DNA of 36,553 bases from contig WNDQ01000040.1 of assembly GCA_009912175.1 (NCBI GenBank), positions 1 through 36,553 on the forward strand, written 5' to 3'. This DNA is from Paracidovorax wautersii (GTDB lineage: Bacteria; Pseudomonadota; Gammaproteobacteria; Burkholderiales; Burkholderiaceae_C). The notes beneath the pieces are model-generated. The model searched no databases. It saw only the letters and a program-made list of their open reading frames with translations, and was not told the origin of the DNA. Below are positions 26,718-35,133 of this stretch, in pieces. The position numbers were made by a program, and so were the translations under genes. Within the stretch, counting starts at the first letter, position 1, and each line of letters begins with the position of its first letter.

Positions 26718-26844
26718 CTGACCAAGGCCCGCCGCCGCCATCTGCACCTGAACGTCAACACCCTGCACGCCGGCTTCTATGCGTCGGCCTGGCGCGCGCC
26801 ACAGGCCGACCCGCACGGCTTCCTGGACATCGCGCACGACGTGC
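26718..26844 (+). pseudogene. N-terminal remnant of an LLM-class (DszA/NtaA-type) flavin monooxygenase
   Basis: About 34 bp after the binding-protein gene a frame reads LTKARRRHLHLNVNTLHAGF, then YASAWRAPQADPHGFLDIAH. This matches the opening of NtaA/SnaA/DszA-type FMNH2-dependent monooxygenases (R-x-LHLN..., AWRxP.ADP, D-IA). Family proteins are about 440 residues; here similarity ends after about 42 codons, near 26840, and the frame stops at 26891 inside icd. AGGAG is correctly placed upstream, but the start codon position holds CTG instead of ATG. It is a dead fragment left where the accessory cluster was joined to the icd 3' flank. The identification rests on a short segment. Confidence 0.7.
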
Positions 26845-26868
26845 TTGCGGCGCGCCTCGCCGGCAGGG

Positions 26869-28131
26869 TCATTGCGATTCGATGGCGTTGACCAGCGCCT
26901 GCCCGAAGCCCGAGCAGCTCACCTGCGTGGCGCCGTCCATCAGGCGGGCGAAGTCGTAGGTCACGCGCTTGCTGCGGATGGTCTGGCCCATGGCGGCCAG
27001 GATCAGGTCGGCCGCCTCGGTCCAGCCGATGTGGCGCAGCATCATCTCGGCCGACAGAATGATCGAGCCGGGGTTGACGTAGTCCTTGCCCGCGTATTTG
27101 GGCGCGGTGCCGTGCGTGGCCTCGAAGATGGCGACGCGGTCGGACAGGTTGGCACCCGGCGCGATGCCGATGCCGCCCACCTGCGCGGCCACCGCGTCGG
27201 ACAGGTAGTCGCCGTTGAGGTTGAGCGTGGCGATCACGCTGTAGTCGGCCGGGCGCAGCAAAATCTGCTGCAGGAAGGCGTCGGCGATGACGTCCTTGAT
27301 CACCACGTCGCGCCCGCTGCGCGGATTCTTCACGCGCACCCAGGGGCCGCCGTCGATGCGCTCGCCGCCGAACTCCTTGAGGGCCAGTTCATAGCCCCAG
27401 TCGCGGAAACCGCCCTCGGTGAACTTCATGATGTTGCCCTTGTGCACGAGCGTCACGCTGGGCTTGTCATGGTCGATCGCGTACTGGATGGCCTTGCGCA
27501 CCAGGCGCTCGGAGCCCTCGCGCGAGACCGGCTTGAGGCCGATGGCCGAGGTCTCGGGAAACCGCATCTTGCTGCCGAAGGTCTCGGTGACAAAAGCGAT
27601 GAGCTGGCGCGCCTGCGGGGAGCCGGCCTCGAACTCGATGCCCGCGTACAGGTCTTCGGAGTTCTCGCGAAAGATCGCCATGTGGGTCTTGTGCGGCTCT
27701 TTCAGCGGCGAGGGCACGCCTTCGAAGTACTGCACCGGGCGCAGGCAGACGTACAGGTCCAGCGTCTGGCGCAGCGTCACGTTGAGCGAGCGGTAGCCGC
27801 CGCCCACGGGCGTGGTCAGCGGTCCCTTGATCGAGACCACGTGGTCGCGCATGGCGTCCACGGTTTCCTGCGGCAGCCAGGCGCCGTCGCCGTAGACACG
27901 TGTGGCCTTCTCGCCGGCGAACACTTCCATCCAGCGGATCTGGCGACGCCCGCCATAGGCCTTGGCCACGGCGGCGTCGGCCACGCGCAGCATCACGGGC
28001 GTGACGTCGCGGCCCACGCCGTCGCCTTCGATGAAGGGGATGATGGGCTGGTCGGGAACGTGGAGCGCGAGATCGGCGCCAAGGGTGATCTTCTGGCCCT
28101 CGGCCGGAACCTGGATGTGCTGATAAGGCAT
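26869..28131 (-). CDS. icd: NADP-dependent isocitrate dehydrogenase
   Basis: Oxidatively decarboxylates isocitrate to 2-oxoglutarate in the TCA cycle. The 420-residue protein matches the bacterial dimeric type: [17 protein letters not shown], the isocitrate-binding loop [19 protein letters not shown] (Ser and Arg ligands), [43 protein letters not shown] with the metal-binding Asp pair, and [19 protein letters not shown] for NADP binding. The start at 28131 (MPYQHIQVP) is preferred; an upstream extension to 28203 lacks family similarity. TAGAAT at 28209-28204 could be its -10 box. The coding sequence is complete, but its 3' flank has been replaced by the truncated monooxygenase gene. Confidence 0.96.
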   Translation of the reverse strand: MPYQHIQVPAEGQKITLGADLALHVPDQPIIPFIEGDGVGRDVTPVMLRVADAAVAKAYGGRRQIRWMEVFAGEKATRVYGDGAWLPQETVDAMRDHVVSIKGPLTTPVGGGYRSLNVTLRQTLDLYVCLRPVQYFEGVPSPLKEPHKTHMAIFRENSEDLYAGIEFEAGSPQARQLIAFVTETFGSKMRFPETSAIGLKPVSREGSERLVRKAIQYAIDHDKPSVTLVHKGNIMKFTEGGFRDWGYELALKEFGGERIDGGPWVRVKNPRSGRDVVIKDVIADAFLQQILLRPADYSVIATLNLNGDYLSDAVAAQVGGIGIAPGANLSDRVAIFEATHGTAPKYAGKDYVNPGSIILSAEMMLRHIGWTEAADLILAAMGQTIRSKRVTYDFARLMDGATQVSCSGFGQALVNAIESQ

Positions 28132-28322
28132 GGATGTGGAGTCGTTGTCGGGGTTGCCGTGCGCCGGGCAGGCGAGCGGATCGGCGGGCGATCGGTCCGG
28201 CACATTCTAGGTCGAATCGCCAGGCTGGCGAGGTCACGCTGTCGGCTGGAATTTTTGGCTTGCGGCATGATCACAGGCTTGCACCCACGGGTGCCACCCC
28301 TTGTCCGCCTGCCTTACCCGCC

Positions 28323-28805
28323 ATGACACACAACACAACATCTTCCGTGGCCCGCTTCCTTCTGGGCTGCGCATTCGGCCTGGCCGCGACCGCCGCCCTG
28401 GCGCAAAGCGGCCCGGGCGGCGGGCAGCCGCAGACCGACCTGCCCACGACCGAGCTGACGGCGGGCATCCACCGCATCCAGGCCCAGGTCGCCTACACGC
28501 CCGAGCAGCGCGAGATCGGCCTCATGTACCGCCGCGAGATGCCGCAGCCCGAAGGCATGCTGTTCGTCTTCGAGCAACCCGGCGTGCAGTGTTTCTGGAT
28601 GAAGAACACCGTGCTGCCGCTCACGGCGGCCTTCGTGGCCGACGACGGCCGCATCGTCAACCTGGCCGACATGAAACCGCAGACGCTGGATTCGCACTGC
28701 TCGGCCGAACCCGTGCGCTTCGTGCTGGAGATGAACCAGGGCTGGTTCGCGCAGAAGAACATCAAGGCCGGCAGCAAGCTCGGCGGCGACGTGTTCCGCC
28801 GCTGA
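28323..28805 (+). CDS. DUF192 family exported protein
   Basis: A 160-residue protein with an N-terminal signal peptide (VARFLLGCAFGLAATAALA|Q, cut near residue 27) and a single DUF192 domain: VAYTPEQREIGLMYRREMPQ, GMLFVFEQPGVQCFWMKNT, LPLTAAFVADDGRIVNLADM and VRFVLEMNQGWFAQKNIKAG. The motif GLM-R...M..D/EGMLFVF...FWMKNT..PLD is the core of this family, whose biochemical role is not settled. It stands between icd and xseA, read alone on the plus strand. The ATG at 28323 begins the signal sequence; no strong ribosome site is visible. Confidence 0.92.
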   Translation: MTHNTTSSVARFLLGCAFGLAATAALAQSGPGGGQPQTDLPTTELTAGIHRIQAQVAYTPEQREIGLMYRREMPQPEGMLFVFEQPGVQCFWMKNTVLPLTAAFVADDGRIVNLADMKPQTLDSHCSAEPVRFVLEMNQGWFAQKNIKAGSKLGGDVFRR

Positions 28806-28817
28806 GCCCCATCGCCG

Positions 28818-30119
28818 TCAGCCCTGGCCTGGCCGCACTGCGCGCACTGTCAGGTCGGCCTGGCCGTCGGCCAGCGTGGCGCGTACGGCCTGCCCGGTTG
28901 CCAGCGCCGCCGCCGAGGTGATCGCCGTGCCGCCCTCGTCTTCCAGCCAGGCATAACCGCGCTGCAGCACCAGAGCCGGATCGAGCAGCCGCAGACGCAG
29001 TTGCGCGCGCGCCAGCCGCTCGTGCTGGCGTTGCCCCAGGCGTTCCACGCCGCGCGCGAAGGCCGCGTCCAGCGCCGCCACCGCCTGGCCCTCGCGTTGC
29101 AGGCGCGCGGCCACGCCGTGGCGCATGCGCTGCGACAGCGACGCCAGCAGCATCTGCTGACGCCCCACCAGGCCGGACGGCCGGCCCAGCCGCTGACCGC
29201 AGCGGTCCAGCCGCTGAGCCTGGGTGTCCAGGTGCCGGTGCGCGGCATCCGCCAGATCACCCTCCAGACGATCCAGCGCATCCAGCCAATCCTGCCGGGG
29301 CGGCGCGCACAGCTCGGCCGCGGCCGTGGGCGTGGGCGCGCGCAGGTCGGCCACGAAGTCGGCGATGGTGAAGTCGGTCTCGTGGCCCACGCCGCTGACC
29401 ACCGGGATGGGGCTGGCCGCGATCACGCGGGCCAGTTGCTCGTCGTTGAAGGCCCAGAGGTCCTCCATCGAACCGCCGCCACGCACCAGCAGGATGACGT
29501 CGATCGGCGTGGGCCCACCGTCCAGCCGCGCCAGCTGGCGCAGCGCGCGGGCCAGTTCGGCCGGCGCCTGCGTGCCCTGCACGCTGGCCGGTGCCAGCAC
29601 GACGGGGATGTGCGGCACGCGCCGCGACAGCGCGGTCACCACGTCATGCAAGGCCGCCGCGCCCAATGAGGTGACCACGCCGATGGCGCGCGGCATGGCG
29701 GGCAGCGCGCGCTTGCGGCCGGCCTCGAACAGGCCTTCGGCCTCCAGCTTGGCCTTGAGCCGCACGAACTGCTCGAACAGATTGCCCTGCCCGGCCTGCC
29801 GCAGCGACTCGACCACCATCTGCAGTTCGCCGCGTGGCTCGTAGACGGCCAGGCGACCGCGCACTTCGACCAGATCGCCTTCGCGCGGCAAAAAATCGAG
29901 CAGGCCCGCGGCACGCCGGAACATGGCGCAGCGCAACTGGCCGGCATCGTCCTTGAGGGTGAAATAGCAGTGGCCGCTGGCCGCCCGCGTGAAGCCGGCA
30001 ATCTCGCCGCGCACGGTCACCGGGTTGAAGCGTGCCGACAGGGCATCGCCGATGGCCCGGCACAAGGCCCCGACGGCCCAGGTGCGCGCAGCGCCCTGCT
30101 CAGCCCATGGCGTGTTCAT
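28818..30119 (-). CDS. xseA: Exodeoxyribonuclease VII large subunit
   Basis: Large subunit of the single-strand-specific exonuclease that trims DNA to oligonucleotides in repair. The 433-residue protein has the N-terminal OB-fold (FNPVTVRGEIAGFTRAASGHCYFTLKDDAGQLRCAMFR, about 30-110), the catalytic region with IGVVTSLGAAALHDVVTALSRR, DVILLVRGGGSMEDLWAFNDEQLARVIAASPIPVVSGVGHETDFTIADFVADLRAPTPTAAAE, and a long coiled C-terminal part ending with the short repeat-like segment (VLQRGYAWLEDEGG). The ATG at 30119 (MNTPWAEQG) is preferred over a start at 30143. The small subunit gene xseB is not in this window. Confidence 0.95.
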   Translation of the reverse strand: MNTPWAEQGAARTWAVGALCRAIGDALSARFNPVTVRGEIAGFTRAASGHCYFTLKDDAGQLRCAMFRRAAGLLDFLPREGDLVEVRGRLAVYEPRGELQMVVESLRQAGQGNLFEQFVRLKAKLEAEGLFEAGRKRALPAMPRAIGVVTSLGAAALHDVVTALSRRVPHIPVVLAPASVQGTQAPAELARALRQLARLDGGPTPIDVILLVRGGGSMEDLWAFNDEQLARVIAASPIPVVSGVGHETDFTIADFVADLRAPTPTAAAELCAPPRQDWLDALDRLEGDLADAAHRHLDTQAQRLDRCGQRLGRPSGLVGRQQMLLASLSQRMRHGVAARLQREGQAVAALDAAFARGVERLGQRQHERLARAQLRLRLLDPALVLQRGYAWLEDEGGTAITSAAALATGQAVRATLADGQADLTVRAVRPGQG

Positions 30120-30400
30120 GCCCACCGCCCGCTGGAGACGCACGGACTTGTGTCAGATGTCATTGTTTTTACTTGGGAAATCACTGATCAAATTATCATC
30201 AATTCGTCACAATCGACGCTTTTGCAAGCCTTGCGGGGCCTTCGACCCGTCTTACTCACAAACTTATCCACAGAATTTGTGGGTGACTTGGCAGGCCGGG
30301 ACCCGGCCGCGCACGGCCCCTGCGGCCGATCATAAATCGGGGCCACGCCCGCCCCGGGTGGCGCGCAGCCGTGGCAGGAACCGTTAGGATCGGCGCCACC
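30120..30400. promoter_or_regulatory. Divergent xseA/lpxK promoter region with an AT-rich core and one DnaA-type box
   Basis: A 281-bp gap between genes read outward. Bases about 30150-30290 are much more AT-rich than the window (CATTGTTTTTAC, CAAATTATCATCAATTCG). TTATCCACA at 30264-30272 is a perfect DnaA-box sequence; CACAAA/TTTGTG (30257-30262 and 30276-30281) is an overlapping inverted repeat. Bases 30296-30310 hold a GGCCGGG-A-CCCGGCC palindrome. Promoters for both genes should lie here but I cannot fix the boxes. No gene is seen in it. Confidence 0.45.
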
Positions 30401-31426
30401 ATGCGTTCCGCTTCCCGCCCCGCTCCCGCCACGCCCAGCCACTGGCTGAGCCGCTCGCTGCGCGCCCGCCTGCTGCTGCCCCTGTCCTGGCTGTATGGCG
30501 GCCTGGCGGCGCTGCACCGCGGCGGCTACCGCCGGGGCCTGCGTCCTGTGGCGCGGCTGCCCGTGCCGGTGATCGTGGTCGGCAACGTGGTGGCGGGCGG
30601 CGCCGGCAAGACGCCGACCACGATCGCCATCGTGCGGCACCTGCAGGCGCAGGGCTGGCAGCCCGGTATCGTCTCGCGCGGCTACGGGCGACAGGTGGCG
30701 CCGGGCCAGGACGACGTGCAGGCTGTCGCGCCCGACACACCGGCCAGCCTGGCCGGCGACGAGCCCTTGCTGATGGCGCGGCACACCGGCGTGCCGGTCT
30801 TCGTCGGGCGCCGCCGCGCCGAGGCCGCGCTGGCGCTGCTGGCCAGGCACCCGGCCACCGACATCCTGGTCTGCGACGACGGCCTGCAGCACCATGCGCT
30901 GGCGCGCGACGTCGAGATCTGCGTGTTCGACGAGCGCGGCGCCGGCAACGGCTGGCTGCTGCCGGCCGGCCCGCTGCGCGAAGCCTGGCCGCGCCCCGCC
31001 AGCAGCGTCCCCCTGCTGGTGCTGCACACCGGCCAGCAAGTGCCCGCCGCGCTGGCCGGCAGCGGCCACCATGCCCGGCGGCGTCTGGCCGACCACGCCG
31101 TCGACGCCCAGGGCCGCACCACACCGCTGGCCGCGCTGCGCGGCCAGCACCTGGCCGCCATCGCCGGCATCGCCCGGCCCCAGGCCTTTTTCGACATGCT
31201 GGCCCAGGCCGGGCTGACGATTGCGTCCCAGGCCAGCCTGCCCGACCACTACGCCTTCGACGGCGGCATTCCCCTGGAACACACCGGCCAGACGCTGGTG
31301 TGCACGGAAAAGGACGCCGTCAAGATCTGGCCGCACGCGCCGGCCGCGCTGGCCGTGCCACTGGAACTGGAAGTCCCCCAGGCCTTCTGGCACGAACTCG
31401 ACGGCGTGCTCGCGCGCTTGGGCTAA
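30401..31426 (+). CDS. lpxK: Tetraacyldisaccharide 4'-kinase LpxK
   Basis: Phosphorylates the 4' position of the lipid A disaccharide precursor at the inner membrane. The 341-residue protein has an N-terminal amphipathic/hydrophobic anchor ([17 protein letters not shown]), the P-loop [20 protein letters not shown] (about 59-78), [45 protein letters not shown] with the conserved Asp pair, and the C-terminal [15 protein letters not shown] and TEKDAVKI motifs. All are LpxK hallmarks. The ATG at 30401 fits the family; no strong ribosome site. It heads the lpxK-Trm112-kdsB group. Confidence 0.95.
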   Translation: MRSASRPAPATPSHWLSRSLRARLLLPLSWLYGGLAALHRGGYRRGLRPVARLPVPVIVVGNVVAGGAGKTPTTIAIVRHLQAQGWQPGIVSRGYGRQVAPGQDDVQAVAPDTPASLAGDEPLLMARHTGVPVFVGRRRAEAALALLARHPATDILVCDDGLQHHALARDVEICVFDERGAGNGWLLPAGPLREAWPRPASSVPLLVLHTGQQVPAALAGSGHHARRRLADHAVDAQGRTTPLAALRGQHLAAIAGIARPQAFFDMLAQAGLTIASQASLPDHYAFDGGIPLEHTGQTLVCTEKDAVKIWPHAPAALAVPLELEVPQAFWHELDGVLARLG

Positions 31427-31506
31427 CATCCAGCCATCCCCCAACCTTTGCGGCCATGCCGCCACGGCCGCCCCGCACGGCGGCGGGCCCGCGCACCTTT
31501 TCCACC

Positions 31507-31713
31507 ATGGACAGCAAACTGCTCGACCTCCTCGTCTGCCCCGTGACCAAGGGCCCGCTGATCTACCGCCGCGAGCAGCAGGAACTGCTCTCGCGCAGCG
31601 CACGCCTGGCCTATCCCGTGCGCGACGGCATCCCCGTGCTGCTGGAAAACGAGGCGCGTGCGCTCTCCGACGACGAAGTGGCGCAACTGCCCACGCCGAC
31701 CCCCCTCGTCTGA
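31507..31713 (+). CDS. Trm112-like protein (YcaR type)
   Basis: A 68-residue protein with the Trm112 pattern: [49 protein letters not shown]. The single Cys of LLVCP and the [17 protein letters not shown] end are typical of the short bacterial YcaR-like proteins, which lack a full zinc-binding cysteine set. Bacterial function is unsettled; it is almost always found between lpxK and kdsB, as here. ATG at 31507 lies 80 bp after lpxK, and kdsB follows 19 bp later. Confidence 0.93.
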   Translation: MDSKLLDLLVCPVTKGPLIYRREQQELLSRSARLAYPVRDGIPVLLENEARALSDDEVAQLPTPTPLV

Positions 31714-31732
31714 CTGCCGCCCCCGCCCTCCG

Positions 31733-32503
31733 ATGAGCTACACCATCCTGATCCCCGCGCGCCTGAGCTCCACGCGCCTGCCCAACAAGCCGCTGGCGCT
31801 GTTGGGCGGCGTGCCCATGGTCGTGCGTGTGGCCGAGCGCGCGGCCCAGTCGCGCGCCGCGCGCATCGTGGTCGCCACCGACAGCGACGAAGCGCTGGCC
31901 GCCTGCCAGGCGCATGGCGTCGAAGTGGTGCGCACACGTGCCGACCACCCCTCCGGCACCGACCGCCTGGCCGAGGCCAGCGCCCAGCTGGCACTGCCCG
32001 ACGACGCATTGATCGTCAACGTGCAGGGCGACGAGCCGCTGATCGACCCCGCCCTGATCGATGCCGTGGCCGACGCGCTGGCCGCATCGGCTGCCCCCAT
32101 GAGCACGGCGGCCCACGCGCTGGCCAGCGCCGACGAGTTCCGCAACCCCAACGTGGTCAAGGTCGTGCTCGACGCCGCGGGTTTTGCGCTGTACTTCAGC
32201 CGCGCGGGCATTCCTTTCCCGCGCGACTTTCCGGCCGAGCAATGGTTTGCCGACCCGGCGCAGGCCACGTACCCGGCGCCCGGCCACCCGCTGCGCCACA
32301 TCGGCATCTACGGCTACCGCGCGGGCTTTCTGCGCCAATACCCCCAGCTGGCGCGCTCGCCGCTGGAGACCACCGAGTCGCTGGAGCAGTTGCGCGTGCT
32401 GTGGCACGGCCACCGCATCGCCGTGCACGTGAGCGCCAGTGCGCCGGGCGCGGGCGTCGACACGCCGGAAGACCTCGCGCGCGTGCAGGCGCTGTTCGCC
32501 TGA
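31733..32503 (+). CDS. kdsB: 3-deoxy-manno-octulosonate cytidylyltransferase
   Basis: Activates KDO to CMP-KDO for lipopolysaccharide core synthesis. The 256-residue protein shows the nucleotidyltransferase opening [22 protein letters not shown], the ATDS motif ([11 protein letters not shown]), [27 protein letters not shown] with the metal-binding Asp, and [15 protein letters not shown] near the C-terminus, ending [15 protein letters not shown]. Every block matches KdsB. It lies in the usual order between the Trm112-like gene and adk. Confidence 0.97.
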   Translation: MSYTILIPARLSSTRLPNKPLALLGGVPMVVRVAERAAQSRAARIVVATDSDEALAACQAHGVEVVRTRADHPSGTDRLAEASAQLALPDDALIVNVQGDEPLIDPALIDAVADALAASAAPMSTAAHALASADEFRNPNVVKVVLDAAGFALYFSRAGIPFPRDFPAEQWFADPAQATYPAPGHPLRHIGIYGYRAGFLRQYPQLARSPLETTESLEQLRVLWHGHRIAVHVSASAPGAGVDTPEDLARVQALFA

Positions 32504-33437
<934 letters not shown>

Positions 33438-33463
33438 ACGCGCCGGCGCCAGCCTTCCCCCGA

Positions 33464-33491
33464 ATGCCCCGCACGGGCGGGGCATTTTCGT
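33464..33491 (+). terminator. adk terminator
   Basis: AATGCCCCGC-ACGG-GCGGGGCATT forms a perfect 10-bp GC-rich stem with a 4-base loop, followed by TTCGTT. It starts 26 bp after the adk stop and ends before the lexA promoter, so it should isolate lexA from adk transcription. Confidence 0.8.
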
Positions 33492-33582
33492 TGGGGCGGC
33501 CACTTTCCCCTGCCCGCCCGGGCGTCTTGCCTGCGCAACGCCGTTCGTCCCGAAACTGCTGCCGCTTGTCAAAAGCAAAAAA

Positions 33583-33617
33583 CTGAACAAAAATACAGCT
33601 ACTGGATATGTAAACAG
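33583..33617 (+). promoter_or_regulatory. Two tandem LexA (SOS) boxes in the lexA promoter
   Basis: Two CTG-N10-CAG sites stand end to end: CTGAACAAAAATACAG at 33583-33598 and CTGGATATGTAAACAG at 33602-33617, starts 19 bp apart. Both fit the gamma/betaproteobacterial LexA consensus (TACTGTATATATATACAGTA core). TTGTCA at 33567-33572 is a likely -35 element, with the first box covering the -10 zone, so LexA would block its own promoter. The start codon is about 70 bp downstream. Confidence 0.85.
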
Positions 33618-33687
33618 CCCCTTTCGATTCCGTGCCCTCACGGTTTCGGCTGTCACCCAAGAACCACTGCAAGCAAGGATGGACGCG

Positions 33688-34371
33688 ATGGACACCCAAC
33701 CGCTCAAGCACCCCAAGCTGACACCGCGTCAGCAGGAGATTCTGGACCTCATCCGCGAAGCCATCACCCGTACCGGCGCGCCGCCCACGCGGGCCGAGAT
33801 CGCGCGGCAACTGGGCTTCAAGTCGGCCAACGCGGCCGAGGAACATCTGCAGGCCCTGGCCCGCAAGGGCGCCATCGAGCTGGTCAGCGGCACCTCGCGC
33901 GGCATCCGGCTGCGCTCGGACGCGCTGCGCGACATCAACGAGTCGCGCCAGCAGCTCAGCTTCCCCCTGCCCGGCCTGGCTCAACTGGCCCTGCCGCTGA
34001 TCGGCCGCGTGGCGGCGGGCTCGCCCATCCTGGCACAAGAACACGTGGACCGCATGTACCAGGTCGAAAGCAGCCTGTTCCAGCAGCGCCCCGACTACCT
34101 GCTGCGCGTGCGCGGCATGTCCATGCGCGACGCCGGCATCATGGACGGCGACCTGCTGGCCGTGCGCGCGTCCAAGGAAGCGCGCAACGGCCAGATCGTC
34201 GTGGCCCGGCTGGGCGAGGAAGTGACCGTCAAACGTTTCCTGCGGCGCAACGGCACGATCGAACTCATCGCCGAAAACCCCGAATACAAGACCATCGTGG
34301 TCCAGCCTGGCGAACCCTTCGAGGTCGAAGGACTCGCAGTCGGCCTCATCCGCAACACCATGCTGATGTAG
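33688..34371 (+). CDS. lexA: SOS response repressor LexA
   Basis: Represses DNA-damage genes and cleaves itself when RecA filaments form. The 227-residue protein has the winged-helix DNA-binding domain ([46 protein letters not shown], about 11-75), the self-cleavage site Ala110-Gly111 (GRVAAGSPI), the nucleophile Ser145 ([10 protein letters not shown]) and the general base Lys182 (VTVKRF). A longer linker between domains than in E. coli is usual for betaproteobacteria. The start at 33688 is chosen because AAGGA lies eight bases before it; the upstream in-frame ATG at 33679 is directly against that site. Confidence 0.97.
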   Translation: MDTQPLKHPKLTPRQQEILDLIREAITRTGAPPTRAEIARQLGFKSANAAEEHLQALARKGAIELVSGTSRGIRLRSDALRDINESRQQLSFPLPGLAQLALPLIGRVAAGSPILAQEHVDRMYQVESSLFQQRPDYLLRVRGMSMRDAGIMDGDLLAVRASKEARNGQIVVARLGEEVTVKRFLRRNGTIELIAENPEYKTIVVQPGEPFEVEGLAVGLIRNTMLM

Positions 34372-34380
34372 CCGGCCACG

Positions 34381-34419
34381 CCCGGCGCCATTCGCGCGCC
34401 AGGGCTGTTGCCCGTTTTC
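34381..34419 (+). terminator. Possible lexA terminator
   Basis: CCCGGCGC...GCGCCAGGG forms a stem with one bulged A, and directly after it GGGC-TGTT-GCCC-GTTTT gives a second short hairpin with a brief T-run. It begins ten bases after the lexA stop. The pair may act together as a terminator; the stems are imperfect or short. Confidence 0.4.
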
Positions 34420-34529
34420 CCCCACCACGCGTTTGTTTTCATCGCCCACCAGGCGGTGAAGGGGCTGTCTTGCGCCCTGGTTTTTCCTGCGTGGCCGTCG
34501 TCTTCCTCGTGTTGCTTCAGGAGTCCGTC

Positions 34530-34952
34530 ATGGATCACCATTCTTTCAACCATGTGCGCCACATCGCCCGCCAGCCTTTCCGCGCCTTGACCGCCATCGT
34601 CGAGTTCTTCGCGCCCTGGCAGAAAAACGGCGCCGGCCCACTGGATGTCAGCCAGTTGCATGCCCATGAAGCCGCACGGCAATGGCGGGCATCGCCCAGT
34701 TCACGCGCCATGCGCCTGGTGGCCGACGCCGCCACACAGCGACGCGCGCTGGAACACACCTCGGCGCGTGCACGCAACACGGCGCTGACGGCGGCCAACC
34801 AGCCCATGCTGCCGCCCGCACGGCCCTTGCGGGTGATCCGGCGCGTCGACGCCCACACGCCCGCCAACGCGTCGGGCCGCATGGTGATCTCCGGCCGCAT
34901 CGCCGACGTCTGCGCCGAGCTCGAACGGCTGGCCGACGCCGCCCAGGCCTGA
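34530..34952 (+). CDS. Hypothetical protein following lexA
   Basis: A 140-residue protein with a very good ribosome site (AGGAG seven bases before ATG 34530), so it is very likely expressed. It is basic and Ala/Arg-rich with no signal peptide and no membrane helix (FRALTAIVEFFAPWQ is only mildly hydrophobic). Helical segments are likely around 40-90 (LHAHEAARQWRASP; LVADAATQRRALEHTSARAR) and the C-terminus (MVISGRIADVCAELERLADA). I do not recognise a family. Its place after lexA resembles that of SOS division inhibitors in some bacteria, but no SulA or other known inhibitor motif is visible and the terminator-like hairpins before it argue against simple cotranscription. Confidence 0.7.
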   Translation: MDHHSFNHVRHIARQPFRALTAIVEFFAPWQKNGAGPLDVSQLHAHEAARQWRASPSSRAMRLVADAATQRRALEHTSARARNTALTAANQPMLPPARPLRVIRRVDAHTPANASGRMVISGRIADVCAELERLADAAQA

Positions 34953-35133
34953 CGCTGGCAATTCTTCCCTGGCGGCGCAGTGCCGCCTCAGGACCGCAGG
35001 CGCGCGGGCACCGGTTTCAAGACGTCAGTTGCGAAACACTGGACCCGGACGGCACACCACGCTCCCTGTTGGCGCCGGCCAGGGCGTAGCATCGGGGCTT
35101 TGCCGCCCGATGCCTTTTGCTGGAGTGCCGCCG

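Noticed and set aside
26714-26959. TTG-started open frame after the second binding protein.
   Set aside because: Different frame from the monooxygenase remnant and composed of Arg/Pro-rich noise that runs into icd antisense.
30264-30272. Perfect DnaA box as a sign of a replication origin.
   Set aside because: A single box, no dnaA/dnaN/parAB neighbours and no box cluster; kept only as a possible regulatory site.
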